Positions 54,180 to 62,713 of a stretch of 64,000 bases of DNA are shown here, piece after piece. The notes beneath the pieces were generated by a model. The model did no database searches and was not told the DNA's origin. It worked only from the letters and a program-made list of their open reading frames with translations. Where the stretch lies: positions 62,001-126,000 of the forward strand of contig NZ_VTOX01000010.1 of NCBI RefSeq assembly GCF_012184415.1. Direction: 5' to 3'. The stretch is from Ramlibacter lithotrophicus. GTDB lineage: Bacteria; Pseudomonadota; Gammaproteobacteria; Burkholderiales; Burkholderiaceae_C. The translations under genes and the position numbers were made by a program. Within the stretch, counting starts at the first letter, position 1, and each line of letters begins with the position of its first letter.

Positions 54180-54626
54180 ATGCAGCGCGTTTTCCAGCTT
54201 GACGACATGGACCGCAGGCTCCTCGCCCTGCTGCGCGAGGACGCCCGCACGCCCACGGCCGCCCTCGCCCGGGCGCTCCAGGTCGCCCGCATGACGGTGG
54301 TGGAGCGGCTCAAGCGCCTGGAGAAGGCCGGCATCGTGGCCGGCTACACCGTGCGCCTCAGCGAAGACGCGCTGCGCGGTCGCATGAAGGTCCACGCGCT
54401 GCTCCGGGCGGACCCGAAGCGCGGCGAAGCCGTGGTGCAGGCGCTGCACGCCATCTCCCAGGTGCGTGCCGTGTTCGCCATCAGCGGCATCTTCGACTAC
54501 ATGGCGCTGATCGAGGCGGAGACCACCGGCGAAATCGATGTCGTGCTCGACGCGATCGGCTCGATCGACGGCGTCGAGGGCACGCAGAGCGCGATCGTGC
54601 TGTCGACGAAGTTCGACCGGCACTGA
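54180..54626 (+). CDS. Lrp/AsnC-family regulator beside the FAD oxidoreductase
   Basis: 148 residues from the ATG at 54180. Winged helix-turn-helix LDDMDRRLLALLREDARTPT and ALARALQVARMTVVERLKRL, then the RAM domain (HALLRADPKRGEAVVQAL, AISGIFDYMALIEAETTGE). Divergent from the FAD oxidoreductase across 261 bases that contain three inverted repeats, so autoregulation and control of that gene are likely. Confidence 0.9.
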   Translation: MQRVFQLDDMDRRLLALLREDARTPTAALARALQVARMTVVERLKRLEKAGIVAGYTVRLSEDALRGRMKVHALLRADPKRGEAVVQALHAISQVRAVFAISGIFDYMALIEAETTGEIDVVLDAIGSIDGVEGTQSAIVLSTKFDRH

Positions 54627-54633
54627 CGCGGGG

Positions 54634-55560
54634 TCAGGATGGCGCCGCGTTCCGGCGCGCCGCCGAATCCAGTGCCGCGCACAACATGTCCACGAACGCG
54701 GTGACGCGGCGCGACTTCTGGTGCCGCTGCGGATAGACCGCATAGATGTCCGCCGGCGGCGTTGCGTAGTTCTCCAGCACCGGGCGCAGCCGCCCGCTGC
54801 GCAGGTACTTGGCGATGTCCCACTCCGCGCGCATCAGGATGCCGTGGCCGTCCAGCGCCCACGCCACCGCGATGTCGCCGTCGTTGGTGCTGAGCGAGCC
54901 GGTGACCTTGACCGCCTCGCTGCGGCGCCCCGAGGTCAGCCGCCACAACCCGTACGCCTCGTCGCCGTGGTGGATGCTGATGCAGTTGTGGCGCCCGAGG
55001 TCGGCCGGGGTGCGCGGGGTGCCGTGCCGCGCGAGGTAGGCCGGCGCGGCGCAGAGCAGCCTCCGGTTGGCGGCCACCTTGCGCGCGATGATGCGCGCGT
55101 CGGGCGGTTCGCCGAAGCGCACGCAGACGTCGAACTCGTCCTCGGACAGCGGCGGCGGCGTCACCGACAGGTGGAACTGCACCTGCACCTGCGGATACGC
55201 CTTGCAGAATTTCGAGATCACCGGCGCCACATGGCTGCGCCCGAAGCCCAGCGTCGCGTTCACCCGCAGCAGGCCACGCGGCTGCCCCGTCGAGCGGCTC
55301 AGGTGCTGCTCCAGGTCGTCGATGTCGGCCAGGATGCGCTTGGCCTCGGTGAGGTACTCCTCCCCTTCCGGCGTCAGCCCGATGCGCCGGGTCGTGCGAT
55401 TGAGCAATTGCACGCCCAGGCGCGATTCGAGGAGTGCCAGGCGCCGGCTCACCGCCGGCGTCGTGAGCCCCAGTTCACGGGCGGCGGCCGACAGGCTGCC
55501 GCAGCGGATCAGGACATGGAAGAAGGCCATCTCCGCGGAGGCGTTGGCGATCGCTGTCAT
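54634..55560 (-). CDS. LysR-family transcriptional regulator
   Basis: 308 residues from the ATG at 55560; the upstream extension of the frame is not protein-like. Helix-turn-helix FHVLIRCGSLSAAARELGL and TTPAVSRRLALLESRLG at 10-46, then the periplasmic-binding-like effector domain (GLLRVNATLGFGRSHVAPVI, DVCVRFGEPPDARIIARKV). Divergent from the Bug protein with 112 bases between, the standard setup for a LysR regulator of the sugar-acid genes downstream of it. Confidence 0.92.
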   Translation of the reverse strand: MTAIANASAEMAFFHVLIRCGSLSAAARELGLTTPAVSRRLALLESRLGVQLLNRTTRRIGLTPEGEEYLTEAKRILADIDDLEQHLSRSTGQPRGLLRVNATLGFGRSHVAPVISKFCKAYPQVQVQFHLSVTPPPLSEDEFDVCVRFGEPPDARIIARKVAANRRLLCAAPAYLARHGTPRTPADLGRHNCISIHHGDEAYGLWRLTSGRRSEAVKVTGSLSTNDGDIAVAWALDGHGILMRAEWDIAKYLRSGRLRPVLENYATPPADIYAVYPQRHQKSRRVTAFVDMLCAALDSAARRNAAPS

Positions 55561-55672
55561 TGTGAAATCCAGTTGAAGAATGATGTCAGGGCGGACGCAA
55601 TTATTCAGCCGGATGGAGACGTACAGTTTTCCGACGGGCTGCGGGCTGCAGCCTGCCCACGAGGAGACACCA

Positions 55673-56650
55673 GTGAACCGTTCGCCCAAATTCCTGTCGC
55701 GCCGCGGCCTCATGCTCGCGCTGGCCGCGCTGCCGCTCCTGGCTCACGCCCAGGCCTATCCGTCCAAACCGGTCACCCTGGTGGTCGGGTACGCCCCCGG
55801 CGGCACCACGGACATCGTCGCCCGCATGGCGGCGCAGTCGCTGAGCACCGCCACCGGCAAGACCTTCATCGTCGAGAACAAGGGCGGCGGCAGCACCACC
55901 ATCGCGACCGGCCACGTCGCCAAGGCGGCGCCGGACGGCTACACGCTGCTGGCCAACGAGATGACGCAGACGATCGTGCCGTCGCTCTTTCCCAAGCTGC
56001 CGTTCGACCCGATCAGGGACCTGGCGCCGGTCACCGTCTTTGCCGAGGCGCCGTACGTGCTGGTCGTCAATTCCAACGTCCCGGCGAAGAACCTGCGCGA
56101 ACTGGTGGCCCTGGCCAAGGCGCAGCCCGGCAAATTGAACTTCGCCTCCGGCGGCGCCGGCAGCGGCCCGCACATCGCCGGTGAACTGCTCAAGAGCGTG
56201 GCCGGCATCGAGATGACCCACGTGGCCTACAAGGGCTCCGGCCCCGCGGTGCAGGACCTGCTGGGCGGGCAGGTGGAAGTGCTGATCACCGCCGCGCCGA
56301 CGGTCGCGGCGCAGATGGCTTCGGGCCGCATGCGTCCGCTGGCCGTCGCGCACACGAAGCGCCTGTCGTCGCTGCCCAACGTGCCCACGGCTGCCGAAGC
56401 GGGCTTCCCCGAGTTCCGCATCGCCAACTGGTTCGGCCTGGCGGCGCCGAAAGGCACGTCGCCCGAGGTCGTCGGCTACCTGCATGCCGAGGTGCAGAAG
56501 ATGATCAAGCGGCCCGACGTGCGCGAGAAGCTGCTGGCCGCGGGCGCCGAGCCGGTGTCCATGACGCCGGCCGAAGCGACGCGCCACCTCGAGACCGAAG
56601 CGCAGCGCTGGGGCGCCCTGATCCAGAAGGCGCAGATCAAGGTGGACTGA
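55673..56650 (+). CDS. Bug-family (TctC) periplasmic solute-binding protein
   Basis: 325 residues from a GTG at 55673 with GAGGAGACACC upstream. Signal peptide ends at ALPLLAHAQA. Bug motifs: YPSKPVTLVVGYAPGGTTD, the IVENKGGGS loop, PDGYTLLA, FASGGAGSGPHIAGELLK, MTHVAYKGSGPAVQDLLGGQ, and LPNVPTAAEAGFPEF. These proteins bind small carboxylates for tripartite tricarboxylate transporters; no TctA or TctB genes lie here, which is normal for orphan Bug proteins. In operon with the enolase-superfamily enzyme after 23 bases. Confidence 0.94.
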   Translation: MNRSPKFLSRRGLMLALAALPLLAHAQAYPSKPVTLVVGYAPGGTTDIVARMAAQSLSTATGKTFIVENKGGGSTTIATGHVAKAAPDGYTLLANEMTQTIVPSLFPKLPFDPIRDLAPVTVFAEAPYVLVVNSNVPAKNLRELVALAKAQPGKLNFASGGAGSGPHIAGELLKSVAGIEMTHVAYKGSGPAVQDLLGGQVEVLITAAPTVAAQMASGRMRPLAVAHTKRLSSLPNVPTAAEAGFPEFRIANWFGLAAPKGTSPEVVGYLHAEVQKMIKRPDVREKLLAAGAEPVSMTPAEATRHLETEAQRWGALIQKAQIKVD

Positions 56651-56673
56651 CACCACCGTTCGCGAAAGAGAAG

Positions 56674-57837
56674 ATGAAGATCACGAAAATCGAGCCCCTG
56701 CACGTGGGGCAGTTCATGTACGCCCGGGTGACCACCGACGAGGGCATCGTCGGCTACGGCGAGGCCGGAACCTGGGGCCACATCGAGGCGGCCGGGGCCT
56801 GCATCCGGCGCTTCGCCGAGTACCTCGAAGGCAAGGAAGCCTTCGCGATCGAGCATCACTGGAACGTGATGCACCGCTTCAGCTACTTCACCGGGCTGGC
56901 GGAGAACGCCGCGATCTCGGCGATCGACATCGCGCTGTGGGACATCAAGGGCAAGGCCCTGAACGTGCCGATCTACGAGCTGCTCGGCGGCGCGGCGCGG
57001 ACCAGGGCGCGCATCTACGGCCACATCTACGAGCACAGCATCGAGAAGATGCTGGTCGAATGCCAGGCCAAGATGGAGGCCGGCTTCAACGCCTTTGGCC
57101 ACCTCAACCCATTCCTGGACGAAGGCAACGACAAGGTCTATTTCAAGACGCACATCAAGAAGATGCGCGACGCGATCGACAACACCCGCCGCATGCGCGA
57201 GGTGGTGGGCGACCGGGTGGACCTGCTGATCGAGATCCACCGCCGGCTCACGCCGGCCGAGGCGATCACGTTCGCGCGCGGCATCGAGGACACGCATCCG
57301 ATGTTCATCGAGGACCCGATCCGCCCTGAAGGCCCGGACGGAATGGCGCGGGTGGCCGAGAAGATCGGCATTCCGATCGCCACCGGCGAGCGCTTCGCCA
57401 ACATCTACGAGTTCCAGACCCTGATGGCGCGCGGCGGCGTCGAGTTCGCGCGGGTCGACCTGTGCCTGTGCGGCGGCATCACCGGCGCGAAGAAGGTGGC
57501 CGCCATTGCCGAGGCGCACCACGTCCAGGTGGTGCCGCACAACCCGCTCTCTCCGATCGGCCTGGCCGCCTGCCTGCAGCTGGCCGCCGCGATCCCCAAC
57601 TTCGCGATCCAGGAATACGCCACCGGCTTCGAGGCCGGCATCTTCGAGTCGCGGCCCGAACACCTGGGCAGCAACGTGGTCGACAAGGTGCCGCTGCCCG
57701 ACAACGGCTTCGTGGACATTCCCTCGGGCCCCGGCCTGGGCATGAACGTGCTGCCCGACGCGCAGAAGATCCGGCCGCCGCTGGTCAAGCCGATCTCCAT
57801 GCGGCCGCACTTCGACGGGTTCGTGGTCGACCAGTAA
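56674..57837 (+). CDS. Galactonate dehydratase-like enzyme (enolase superfamily)
   Basis: 387 residues. Residues line up with E. coli D-galactonate dehydratase at a constant offset of four: metal ligands E187 (DLLIEIHRRL), E213 (FIEDPIRPE) and E239 (ATGERFANIYEF), with histidines H189 and H289 (VVPHNPLSPIG). The first ligand is Glu where galactonate dehydratase has Asp. Other family segments are AISAIDIALWDIKGKALNVP and LLGGAARTRARIYGH. Dehydrates a sugar acid to the 2-keto-3-deoxy acid; exact epimer unknown. The Bug protein upstream probably binds the substrate. Confidence 0.88.
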   Translation: MKITKIEPLHVGQFMYARVTTDEGIVGYGEAGTWGHIEAAGACIRRFAEYLEGKEAFAIEHHWNVMHRFSYFTGLAENAAISAIDIALWDIKGKALNVPIYELLGGAARTRARIYGHIYEHSIEKMLVECQAKMEAGFNAFGHLNPFLDEGNDKVYFKTHIKKMRDAIDNTRRMREVVGDRVDLLIEIHRRLTPAEAITFARGIEDTHPMFIEDPIRPEGPDGMARVAEKIGIPIATGERFANIYEFQTLMARGGVEFARVDLCLCGGITGAKKVAAIAEAHHVQVVPHNPLSPIGLAACLQLAAAIPNFAIQEYATGFEAGIFESRPEHLGSNVVDKVPLPDNGFVDIPSGPGLGMNVLPDAQKIRPPLVKPISMRPHFDGFVVDQ

Positions 57838-57858
57838 GCGGCGAGAGCCCCCGCCCTG

Positions 57859-57879
57859 CCCTCCCCCAGAGGGGGAGGG
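57859..57879. repeat. Perfect hairpin CCCTCCCCC-AGA-GGGGGAGGG between convergent genes
   Basis: Nine-base-pair stem with a three-base loop, in the 62-base gap between the stops at 57837 and 57900. No T-run on either strand follows immediately (GAGAAATTCCCC on the plus side). It looks like the dispersed CCCTC-rich intergenic hairpins found in many betaproteobacteria. May act as a bidirectional transcription stop. Confidence 0.6.
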
Positions 57880-57899
57880 AGAAATTCCCCCTCGCAGGC

Positions 57900-58937
57900 T
57901 TAGCGCGCCGCCTGCGCCGCCTTCCACGCGGCCAGCACGGCCTGCTCGCGCTGCGGGGCGAGGCCGGCGCGCAATGCGGCGCGGCGCTCCGCCGGAAGCC
58001 CGTCGAACCAGGCCAGTGTGTCGCGCACGGTCTGAGCCAGCGGCCGGAACGTGAGTCCGGCGCCCAGCGCGCGGCCGATGTCGGCGCGCATCATGCCCGC
58101 CATGGCGCCGTCCGCCGGCACCCAGGCCGGCAGGTCGGTCCATTCGGCGACCTGCTGGGCCGCCAGGAATTCCGCCGGCACCCAGGTGAACGTCGCGTCC
58201 GCGCCGATCGCGTCGCGGCAGGTCTCCAGTAGCGCGCCGAACGAGAGCCCCGGGTGCGGCCCGGTGGCGTTGAACACGCCGGCCGCGCCCTGCTCCGCCA
58301 GGCGGACGATCCACTCGCCCAGGTCGCGCGCGTCGATCACCTGCACCGGGTCGTGGGGCGAGCCCGGCGCCAGCACTTCGCCGCCGCGGCGCACGCGCAC
58401 GGGCCAGTACGTGAAGCGGTCGCTCGCATCGCCGGGACCGACGATCAGGCCGGGACGCACGATCGCCGCCGCGGCGGGAAAGCGCCGCTGCACCTCGCGC
58501 TCCGACGCGGCCTTGAGCGGGCCGTACAGCTCGAAGCCGGAGGCGCGCAGCGAGTCCATGGTTTCGGCGTACGGATCGGATCCGGCATACGGCGACAGCG
58601 GGTCGTCCTCGGCGACTGGCCGGCCCAGGTCGGCATAGACCGAGATCGTCGACACGAAGATGTAGCGCCCGACCTTGCCGGCGAGCCGCTGCGTCGCGTC
58701 GCGCGCCCAGGCGGGCAGCGTCGTCGGGTTGTCGATGCAGACGTCCCAGGTGCGTCCCTCCAGCGCCGACAGGTCGCCCGCCGCCCGGTCTCCCTGCAGT
58801 TGCTCGACGCCGGCCAGGTCCGGCGGCAGGGGCGTGCGGCCGCGGTTGAACAGGGTGACCGAATGGCCCCGCGCCAGCGCGTACCGGACCTGGTGCGGGC
58901 CGGTGAGGCCGGCGCCGCCGAGTATGAGGATTCGCAT
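57900..58937 (-). CDS. NAD(P)-dependent epimerase/dehydratase
   Basis: 345 residues from the ATG at 58937 (an in-frame GTG sits just before it). Extended SDR features: RILILGGAGLTGPHQ (GxxGxxG), TLFNRGRTPLP, the catalytic Ser region YIFVSTISVYADLG, and the YxxxK pair in ELYGPLKAASE. The central LVIVGPGDASDR-like segment reads PGLIVGPGDASDRFTYW. Substrate not deducible. Ten bases downstream of the apt stop in the same direction, so co-transcribed. Confidence 0.85.
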   Translation of the reverse strand: MRILILGGAGLTGPHQVRYALARGHSVTLFNRGRTPLPPDLAGVEQLQGDRAAGDLSALEGRTWDVCIDNPTTLPAWARDATQRLAGKVGRYIFVSTISVYADLGRPVAEDDPLSPYAGSDPYAETMDSLRASGFELYGPLKAASEREVQRRFPAAAAIVRPGLIVGPGDASDRFTYWPVRVRRGGEVLAPGSPHDPVQVIDARDLGEWIVRLAEQGAAGVFNATGPHPGLSFGALLETCRDAIGADATFTWVPAEFLAAQQVAEWTDLPAWVPADGAMAGMMRADIGRALGAGLTFRPLAQTVRDTLAWFDGLPAERRAALRAGLAPQREQAVLAAWKAAQAAR

Positions 58938-58947
58938 CACCCGAGTC

Positions 58948-59475
58948 TCAGGCGCCTTCGAAATCGCACAAGGCGAACACCTTCTGGCCGCGCGCCTCGA
59001 GCCGCTGCCGGCCGCCGAGCTCCGGCAGATCGATCACGAAGCAGCATTCGACGATGGAGCCGCCCATGGACTCGATCAGCGCCACTGCGGCTTCGGCGGT
59101 TCCGCCCGTGGCGATCAGGTCGTCCACCAGCAGGACCCGGTCCCCCTTGTCGATGGCGTCGAGGTGGATCTCGATGCGGTCGGTCCCGTATTCGAGCTCG
59201 TAGTCGTGGCCTTTCGTGGGGCCTGGCAGCTTGCCCTTCTTGCGGATCGGCACGAAACCCAGACCGAGCTGGTACGCGAGCGCCGCGCCGATGATGAAGC
59301 CGCGCGACTCGATCGCGGCGATCCTGTCGATCCTCACGCCCGTGTAACGATGCACGAACTCGTTGATGGTGACCCGGAACCCGACCGGGTCCTTGAGGAG
59401 CGTGGTGATGTCCCGGAACATCACTCCCTGCCTGGGATAGTGCGGGATGGTGCGAATGCGCGACTTGATGGTCAT
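58948..59475 (-). CDS. apt: Adenine phosphoribosyltransferase
   Basis: 175 residues from the ATG at 59475; the upstream extension is Gly/Arg-rich and excluded. Converts adenine and PRPP to AMP. The APT fold opens with IPHYPRQGVMFRDITTLL, followed by FIIGAALAYQLGLGFVPIRK and the PRPP-binding motif VLLVDDLIATGGTAEAAV. Length matches the family (about 180). Confidence 0.96.
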   Translation of the reverse strand: MTIKSRIRTIPHYPRQGVMFRDITTLLKDPVGFRVTINEFVHRYTGVRIDRIAAIESRGFIIGAALAYQLGLGFVPIRKKGKLPGPTKGHDYELEYGTDRIEIHLDAIDKGDRVLLVDDLIATGGTAEAAVALIESMGGSIVECCFVIDLPELGGRQRLEARGQKVFALCDFEGA

Positions 59476-59689
59476 GACTGGGGCAAAGGTCTGGCCGCCG
59501 CCGGCGGCGCTTCTCGAGCAGCCTCCCAGCATAAGCTCACTCGCGCCGCCGCCTCCGGATAGCCGAGTGCGGCCCCCAGCCACTTGCGCACTCGGGCTGC
59601 CCTCGCCCGGCGCGAATGAGGGCTCGGCCTACACCCCCGGTCGCGCCGCCTCCCTATGCTCGCTGGACGCTTTTGACAAGGAGAGCCTC

Positions 59690-59914
59690 ATGAACGAAGC
59701 CAGCCGCGACAAGCCCGACCGGATCGACCTGAACGACAAGGCCAGGTGCGAGCAGTGGGTCCGCAAGCTGAACATCACCCACGAGCAGCTGCGCGAGGCC
59801 GTGGGGGCCGTGGGCGACAACGCCAGCGACGTGGAAATGCACCTCAAGGGCTCCCGCGCCACGACCAACGACGAGAAGGTGGAAAAGGCGCCGCGTCAGG
59901 AGCGGCCTTCCTGA
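59690..59914 (+). CDS. DUF3606-family small protein
   Basis: 74 residues. ATG at 59690 after AAGGAGAGCCTC. The pattern DRIDLNDKARCEQWVRKLNI then THEQLREAVGAVGDNASDV is that of DUF3606 proteins, which are common in Burkholderiales and Rhizobiales and often stress-induced. The C-terminal tail is Lys/Glu/Arg-rich. Function unknown. Confidence 0.82.
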   Translation: MNEASRDKPDRIDLNDKARCEQWVRKLNITHEQLREAVGAVGDNASDVEMHLKGSRATTNDEKVEKAPRQERPS

Positions 59915-59975
59915 AGGCGCGCGGCCGCGCCGGCCGCGGGCCAGGCATGGCTTCCGGCGCCCCGCGCCTCGCGGC

Positions 59976-60689
59976 TCAGACGGTGCGCGCCAGCGCCTCG
60001 AAGAACAGCTCGGACTGCAGGCGCTCGCCCATGGTCTGCTCGCAGACACGGCGCGCGAGCGCCGGATCGGCCTGGCGCAGCGGCAGGCCGGTGGATCGGG
60101 CCAGCACTTCGTGGGTGCAGGCGCGCTCCAGGTAGTACAGGTCGTCGTACGCGTGGTCGATGCGGGCGCCGCACACGATCACGCCGTGGTTGCCGAGGAA
60201 CGCCACGTCCCGGCCCTGCATCGCCCTCGCTATGCGCTCGCCCTCGCCGGAGTCGAGCGCGAGACCGTTGTAGGTGCGATCGACCGCCACGCGTTCGTGG
60301 AACCGCATCGCGTTCTGCGACAGCGTCGTGTCGAGCGCGCCTTGACCGGTCAGCGCCAGCGCGGTGGCATACGGCATGTGCGTGTGCAGGACGCAGGCCT
60401 GGCGGCACAGGCGGTGGACGGCCGCGTGGATGAACATCGCCGTCGGCTCCACCGGATGGCGGCCCGCGAGTTGCCGCCCCTGCGCGTCGACCATCACGAC
60501 GTCGTCGGCCTGCACCTCGCTCCACAGCAAGCCGCGCGGATTGAGCAGGAAGCGCCCGGATGCGTCGGGCAGCTCGATGCTGAAGTGGTTGCAGACGCCC
60601 TCGGCCAGGCCATGGTGCGCGGCGGCGCGCAGGGCGACCGCCAGTCCGGTACGCAGCCGGGCCACATCGGATGAGTCGAACTCTTGCAT
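59976..60689 (-). CDS. Class II aldolase/adducin-family protein
   Basis: 237 residues from the ATG at 60689. Zinc-aldolase fold: AAHHGLAEGVCNHFSIELP, FLLNPRGLLWSEVQADDVVM, the His-x-His ligands in ACVLHTHMPYATALAL, and the third histidine in VAFLGNHGVIVCG. Such enzymes cleave or isomerise phosphorylated or plain sugars; substrate unknown. Divergent from the hemerythrin gene. Confidence 0.88.
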   Translation of the reverse strand: MQEFDSSDVARLRTGLAVALRAAAHHGLAEGVCNHFSIELPDASGRFLLNPRGLLWSEVQADDVVMVDAQGRQLAGRHPVEPTAMFIHAAVHRLCRQACVLHTHMPYATALALTGQGALDTTLSQNAMRFHERVAVDRTYNGLALDSGEGERIARAMQGRDVAFLGNHGVIVCGARIDHAYDDLYYLERACTHEVLARSTGLPLRQADPALARRVCEQTMGERLQSELFFEALARTV

Positions 60690-60851
60690 TGGCGGACGAT
60701 ATACCGGCGGGACCCGCCCCGCTCGACCGCCGCCAAGCGCGACGGTGCCCTTCCGTAGGCCGCCGACTACACACGGCGCCGACCGGGCGGAGCCCTGCCG
60801 CACGCCGGCCCGGCGTACCGTTGGCGCAATCAATCACTCCAGGAGAACACG

Positions 60852-61295
60852 ATGGCGCAATACGACGACGCATGCACCTTGCTCGACGAGGACCACAACG
60901 AGGTGATGCGGCTCTTCGAGCAGTACAAGGCCGCCCACGACGCCTCGCGGCAGAAGCTGCTGGCGCGGCAGATCAGCCAGGAACTGCTCGTGCACATGCA
61001 GGTCGAGGAAGAGATCTTCTATCCGGCGTTCGGCCGGGCGACCGGCGACGACAAGCTGTTGCAGGAGGGCGAGCGCGAACACCGGGAGGCGCGCGAGCTC
61101 ATCGCGAAGCTGGACGCCGAGCCGGCCAACGCCAAGCTGATGCTGGAACTCGAAGACGCGATCCTGCACCACGTCAACGACGAACGGGAAAAGATGTTCC
61201 CGAAGGCGCGCAAGACCCAGGGGCTGGACCTCATGGGCCTGGCGCGGCAGCTCGAAGCCCGCAAGAGCGAGCTGATGGCCGGCCAGCCGGCGTAA
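60852..61295 (+). CDS. Hemerythrin HHE-domain protein
   Basis: 147 residues. All di-iron ligands can be placed: H15 (LLDEDHNEVMRLF), H48 and E52 (LVHMQVEEEIFYP), H77 (EREHREAREL), and H107 with E111 (LHHVNDEREKMFP). Binds O2, NO or stress-related ligands in the cytoplasm. ATG follows CAGGAG. Followed after 21 bases by an 82-residue protein of unknown function, likely co-transcribed. Confidence 0.93.
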   Translation: MAQYDDACTLLDEDHNEVMRLFEQYKAAHDASRQKLLARQISQELLVHMQVEEEIFYPAFGRATGDDKLLQEGEREHREARELIAKLDAEPANAKLMLELEDAILHHVNDEREKMFPKARKTQGLDLMGLARQLEARKSELMAGQPA

Positions 61296-61316
61296 CGAAG
61301 TCGAAGGAATACCGCC

Positions 61317-61565
61317 ATGCAGGAAAGAGCTTCCGATCCGCACCCGCTGAGCGATCTCGCTTACGACTGGATCACCCTCATGCAGAACAAGGCGCAGGCG
61401 TTGCTCGCCTACGACCAGTACATCAAGGACGCCGAGGCGGCCAGCTCGCCCGAGTGCGCGGCGTTCTTCCGCAAGGTGCACGACGCCGACAAGGCGCAGC
61501 TCGAGGAGGCCAAGCAGCACCTGGTTGCGGTGCTGCAGGGGAAGATGGGCTCGCGCCCGAAATAG
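61317..61565 (+). CDS. Small helical protein in a hemerythrin operon
   Basis: 82 residues, fully helical and acidic (LSDLAYDWITLMQNKAQALL, FFRKVHDADKAQLEEAKQHL). Conserved carboxylates and histidines could support metal or ferritin-like binding, but no family is assigned. Position right after the hemerythrin gene suggests a shared oxidative- or nitrosative-stress role. Confidence 0.75.
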   Translation: MQERASDPHPLSDLAYDWITLMQNKAQALLAYDQYIKDAEAASSPECAAFFRKVHDADKAQLEEAKQHLVAVLQGKMGSRPK

Positions 61566-61587
61566 GGGAAGGCCCGGGCGTCCCTGC

Positions 61588-62679
61588 TCACGGCGCGCCG
61601 GCCAGCCCGTCCAGCGCCGCCCGCACGGCACTGCTCGTTTCGCCGACGGCATGGCGCTTCCAGCCGTCGGTTTCGACGTGGAACGCGCGCCGCATCCGCT
61701 GCTTGATCGAGCGCCGCAGCGACGACGGCGCGTCCGGGTGCCGGGCGAGCCACAGGTCCGCGCGCAGCGCCTGCAACACCTGCAGCCGCGGCGCGGTCCC
61801 GAGTTCCACCGCGACGCCGGTGTACTGCGCCTGCGGGCATTCGTCGTAGACGGCGGATCACATCTGCCCGTGCAGTGCGGGCGACAACGAAGTGTCGTCC
61901 TGCGTCGAGGTGACCGCGCTGCCCCACCACGCCCGGGCTCGCGCCACGGTCGCTGCGTCGTGCCGTGCCGCGAGGATGCGCTCGCTGCCGCCGCGGCGGC
62001 CGAGTCCGGTGTGCACGTCGATCCAGGCGATGCGCGCGCGCCCCGCGCCGAACTCGCGCAGCGCGCGGCGCAGCGCCAGGTTGCTCCATGTCGGCGCGTG
62101 GCCGCCGAAGAAAAGGCCGTCCGGATCCACGTACTGCCCGCCCGACACCGCGGCCTGCAGCGCGCGCATTCCATAGCGGGCGACGAAAGCGGCGAGGCGC
62201 AAGGTGTTCATCGCGGGAGGAGGCCACTGGCGGGGGACGAGCAGCGGCGCGATCCGCTCGTAGTCCGGATTGACCGGCCGCGTCCGCGAAAAGTCGATGA
62301 AGTTGCGATTGAGGTCGACGTTGTCCTCGGTCACGCGGCTGCCCCAGGAGAATCCGTGCGGATTGAGCGCGTGGATGAACAGCACCGCGACGCCGCGCTC
62401 GCGGGCAGCCGCTTCGAGTTCATTGTCGAGCAGCAGCGCGACCTGCGCTCCCGAGCCAGCGTAGCCTTCGATGCCATGGCAGCCGCTGGACACGATCAGC
62501 AGCGCTTGCGCGGCGGCGGGCCCCAGCACGGCGAGATCCATCGCCAGCGTCTCGCCGTCGGCGCCTGGCCGCGGCAGTACGTGCGAGCCCACCTGCAGCC
62601 CGCGGCGGGTCGCCGCCTCCAGGAACCTGGAGCGCGCCTCGCCGTAGCTGCGCGAAAAGCAATCGATGCGCGACGTCAC
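61588..62679 (-). pseudogene. DUF2817 (M14-like) peptidase gene with an in-frame TGA
   Basis: The frame from the ATG at 62679 reads cleanly for 273 codons: IVSSGCHGIEGYAGSGAQV (metal-binding H and E), LFIHALNPHGFSWGSRV, DLNRNFIDFS, and WIDVHTGLG. It then meets TGA at 61860-61858. The same frame continues for 89 more sensible residues (SAVYDECPQAQYTGVAVELG... LGTAPRLQVLQALRADLWLARH) to the next TGA at 61588. Total 363 codons, the normal size for DUF2817. One base change, such as CGA or TGG to TGA, explains it. Real nonsense mutation or sequence error cannot be told apart here. Confidence 0.82.
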
Positions 62680-62713
62680 GGCGGCGCCCCGGGCCGCCCG
62701 CGCGCGGCGGCGC

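Noticed and set aside
61855..61863. TGA as a selenocysteine codon
   Set aside because: The family is not known to me to use selenocysteine, no catalytic Cys is expected there, and no hairpin of the right kind was recognised after it. A nonsense change is simpler.
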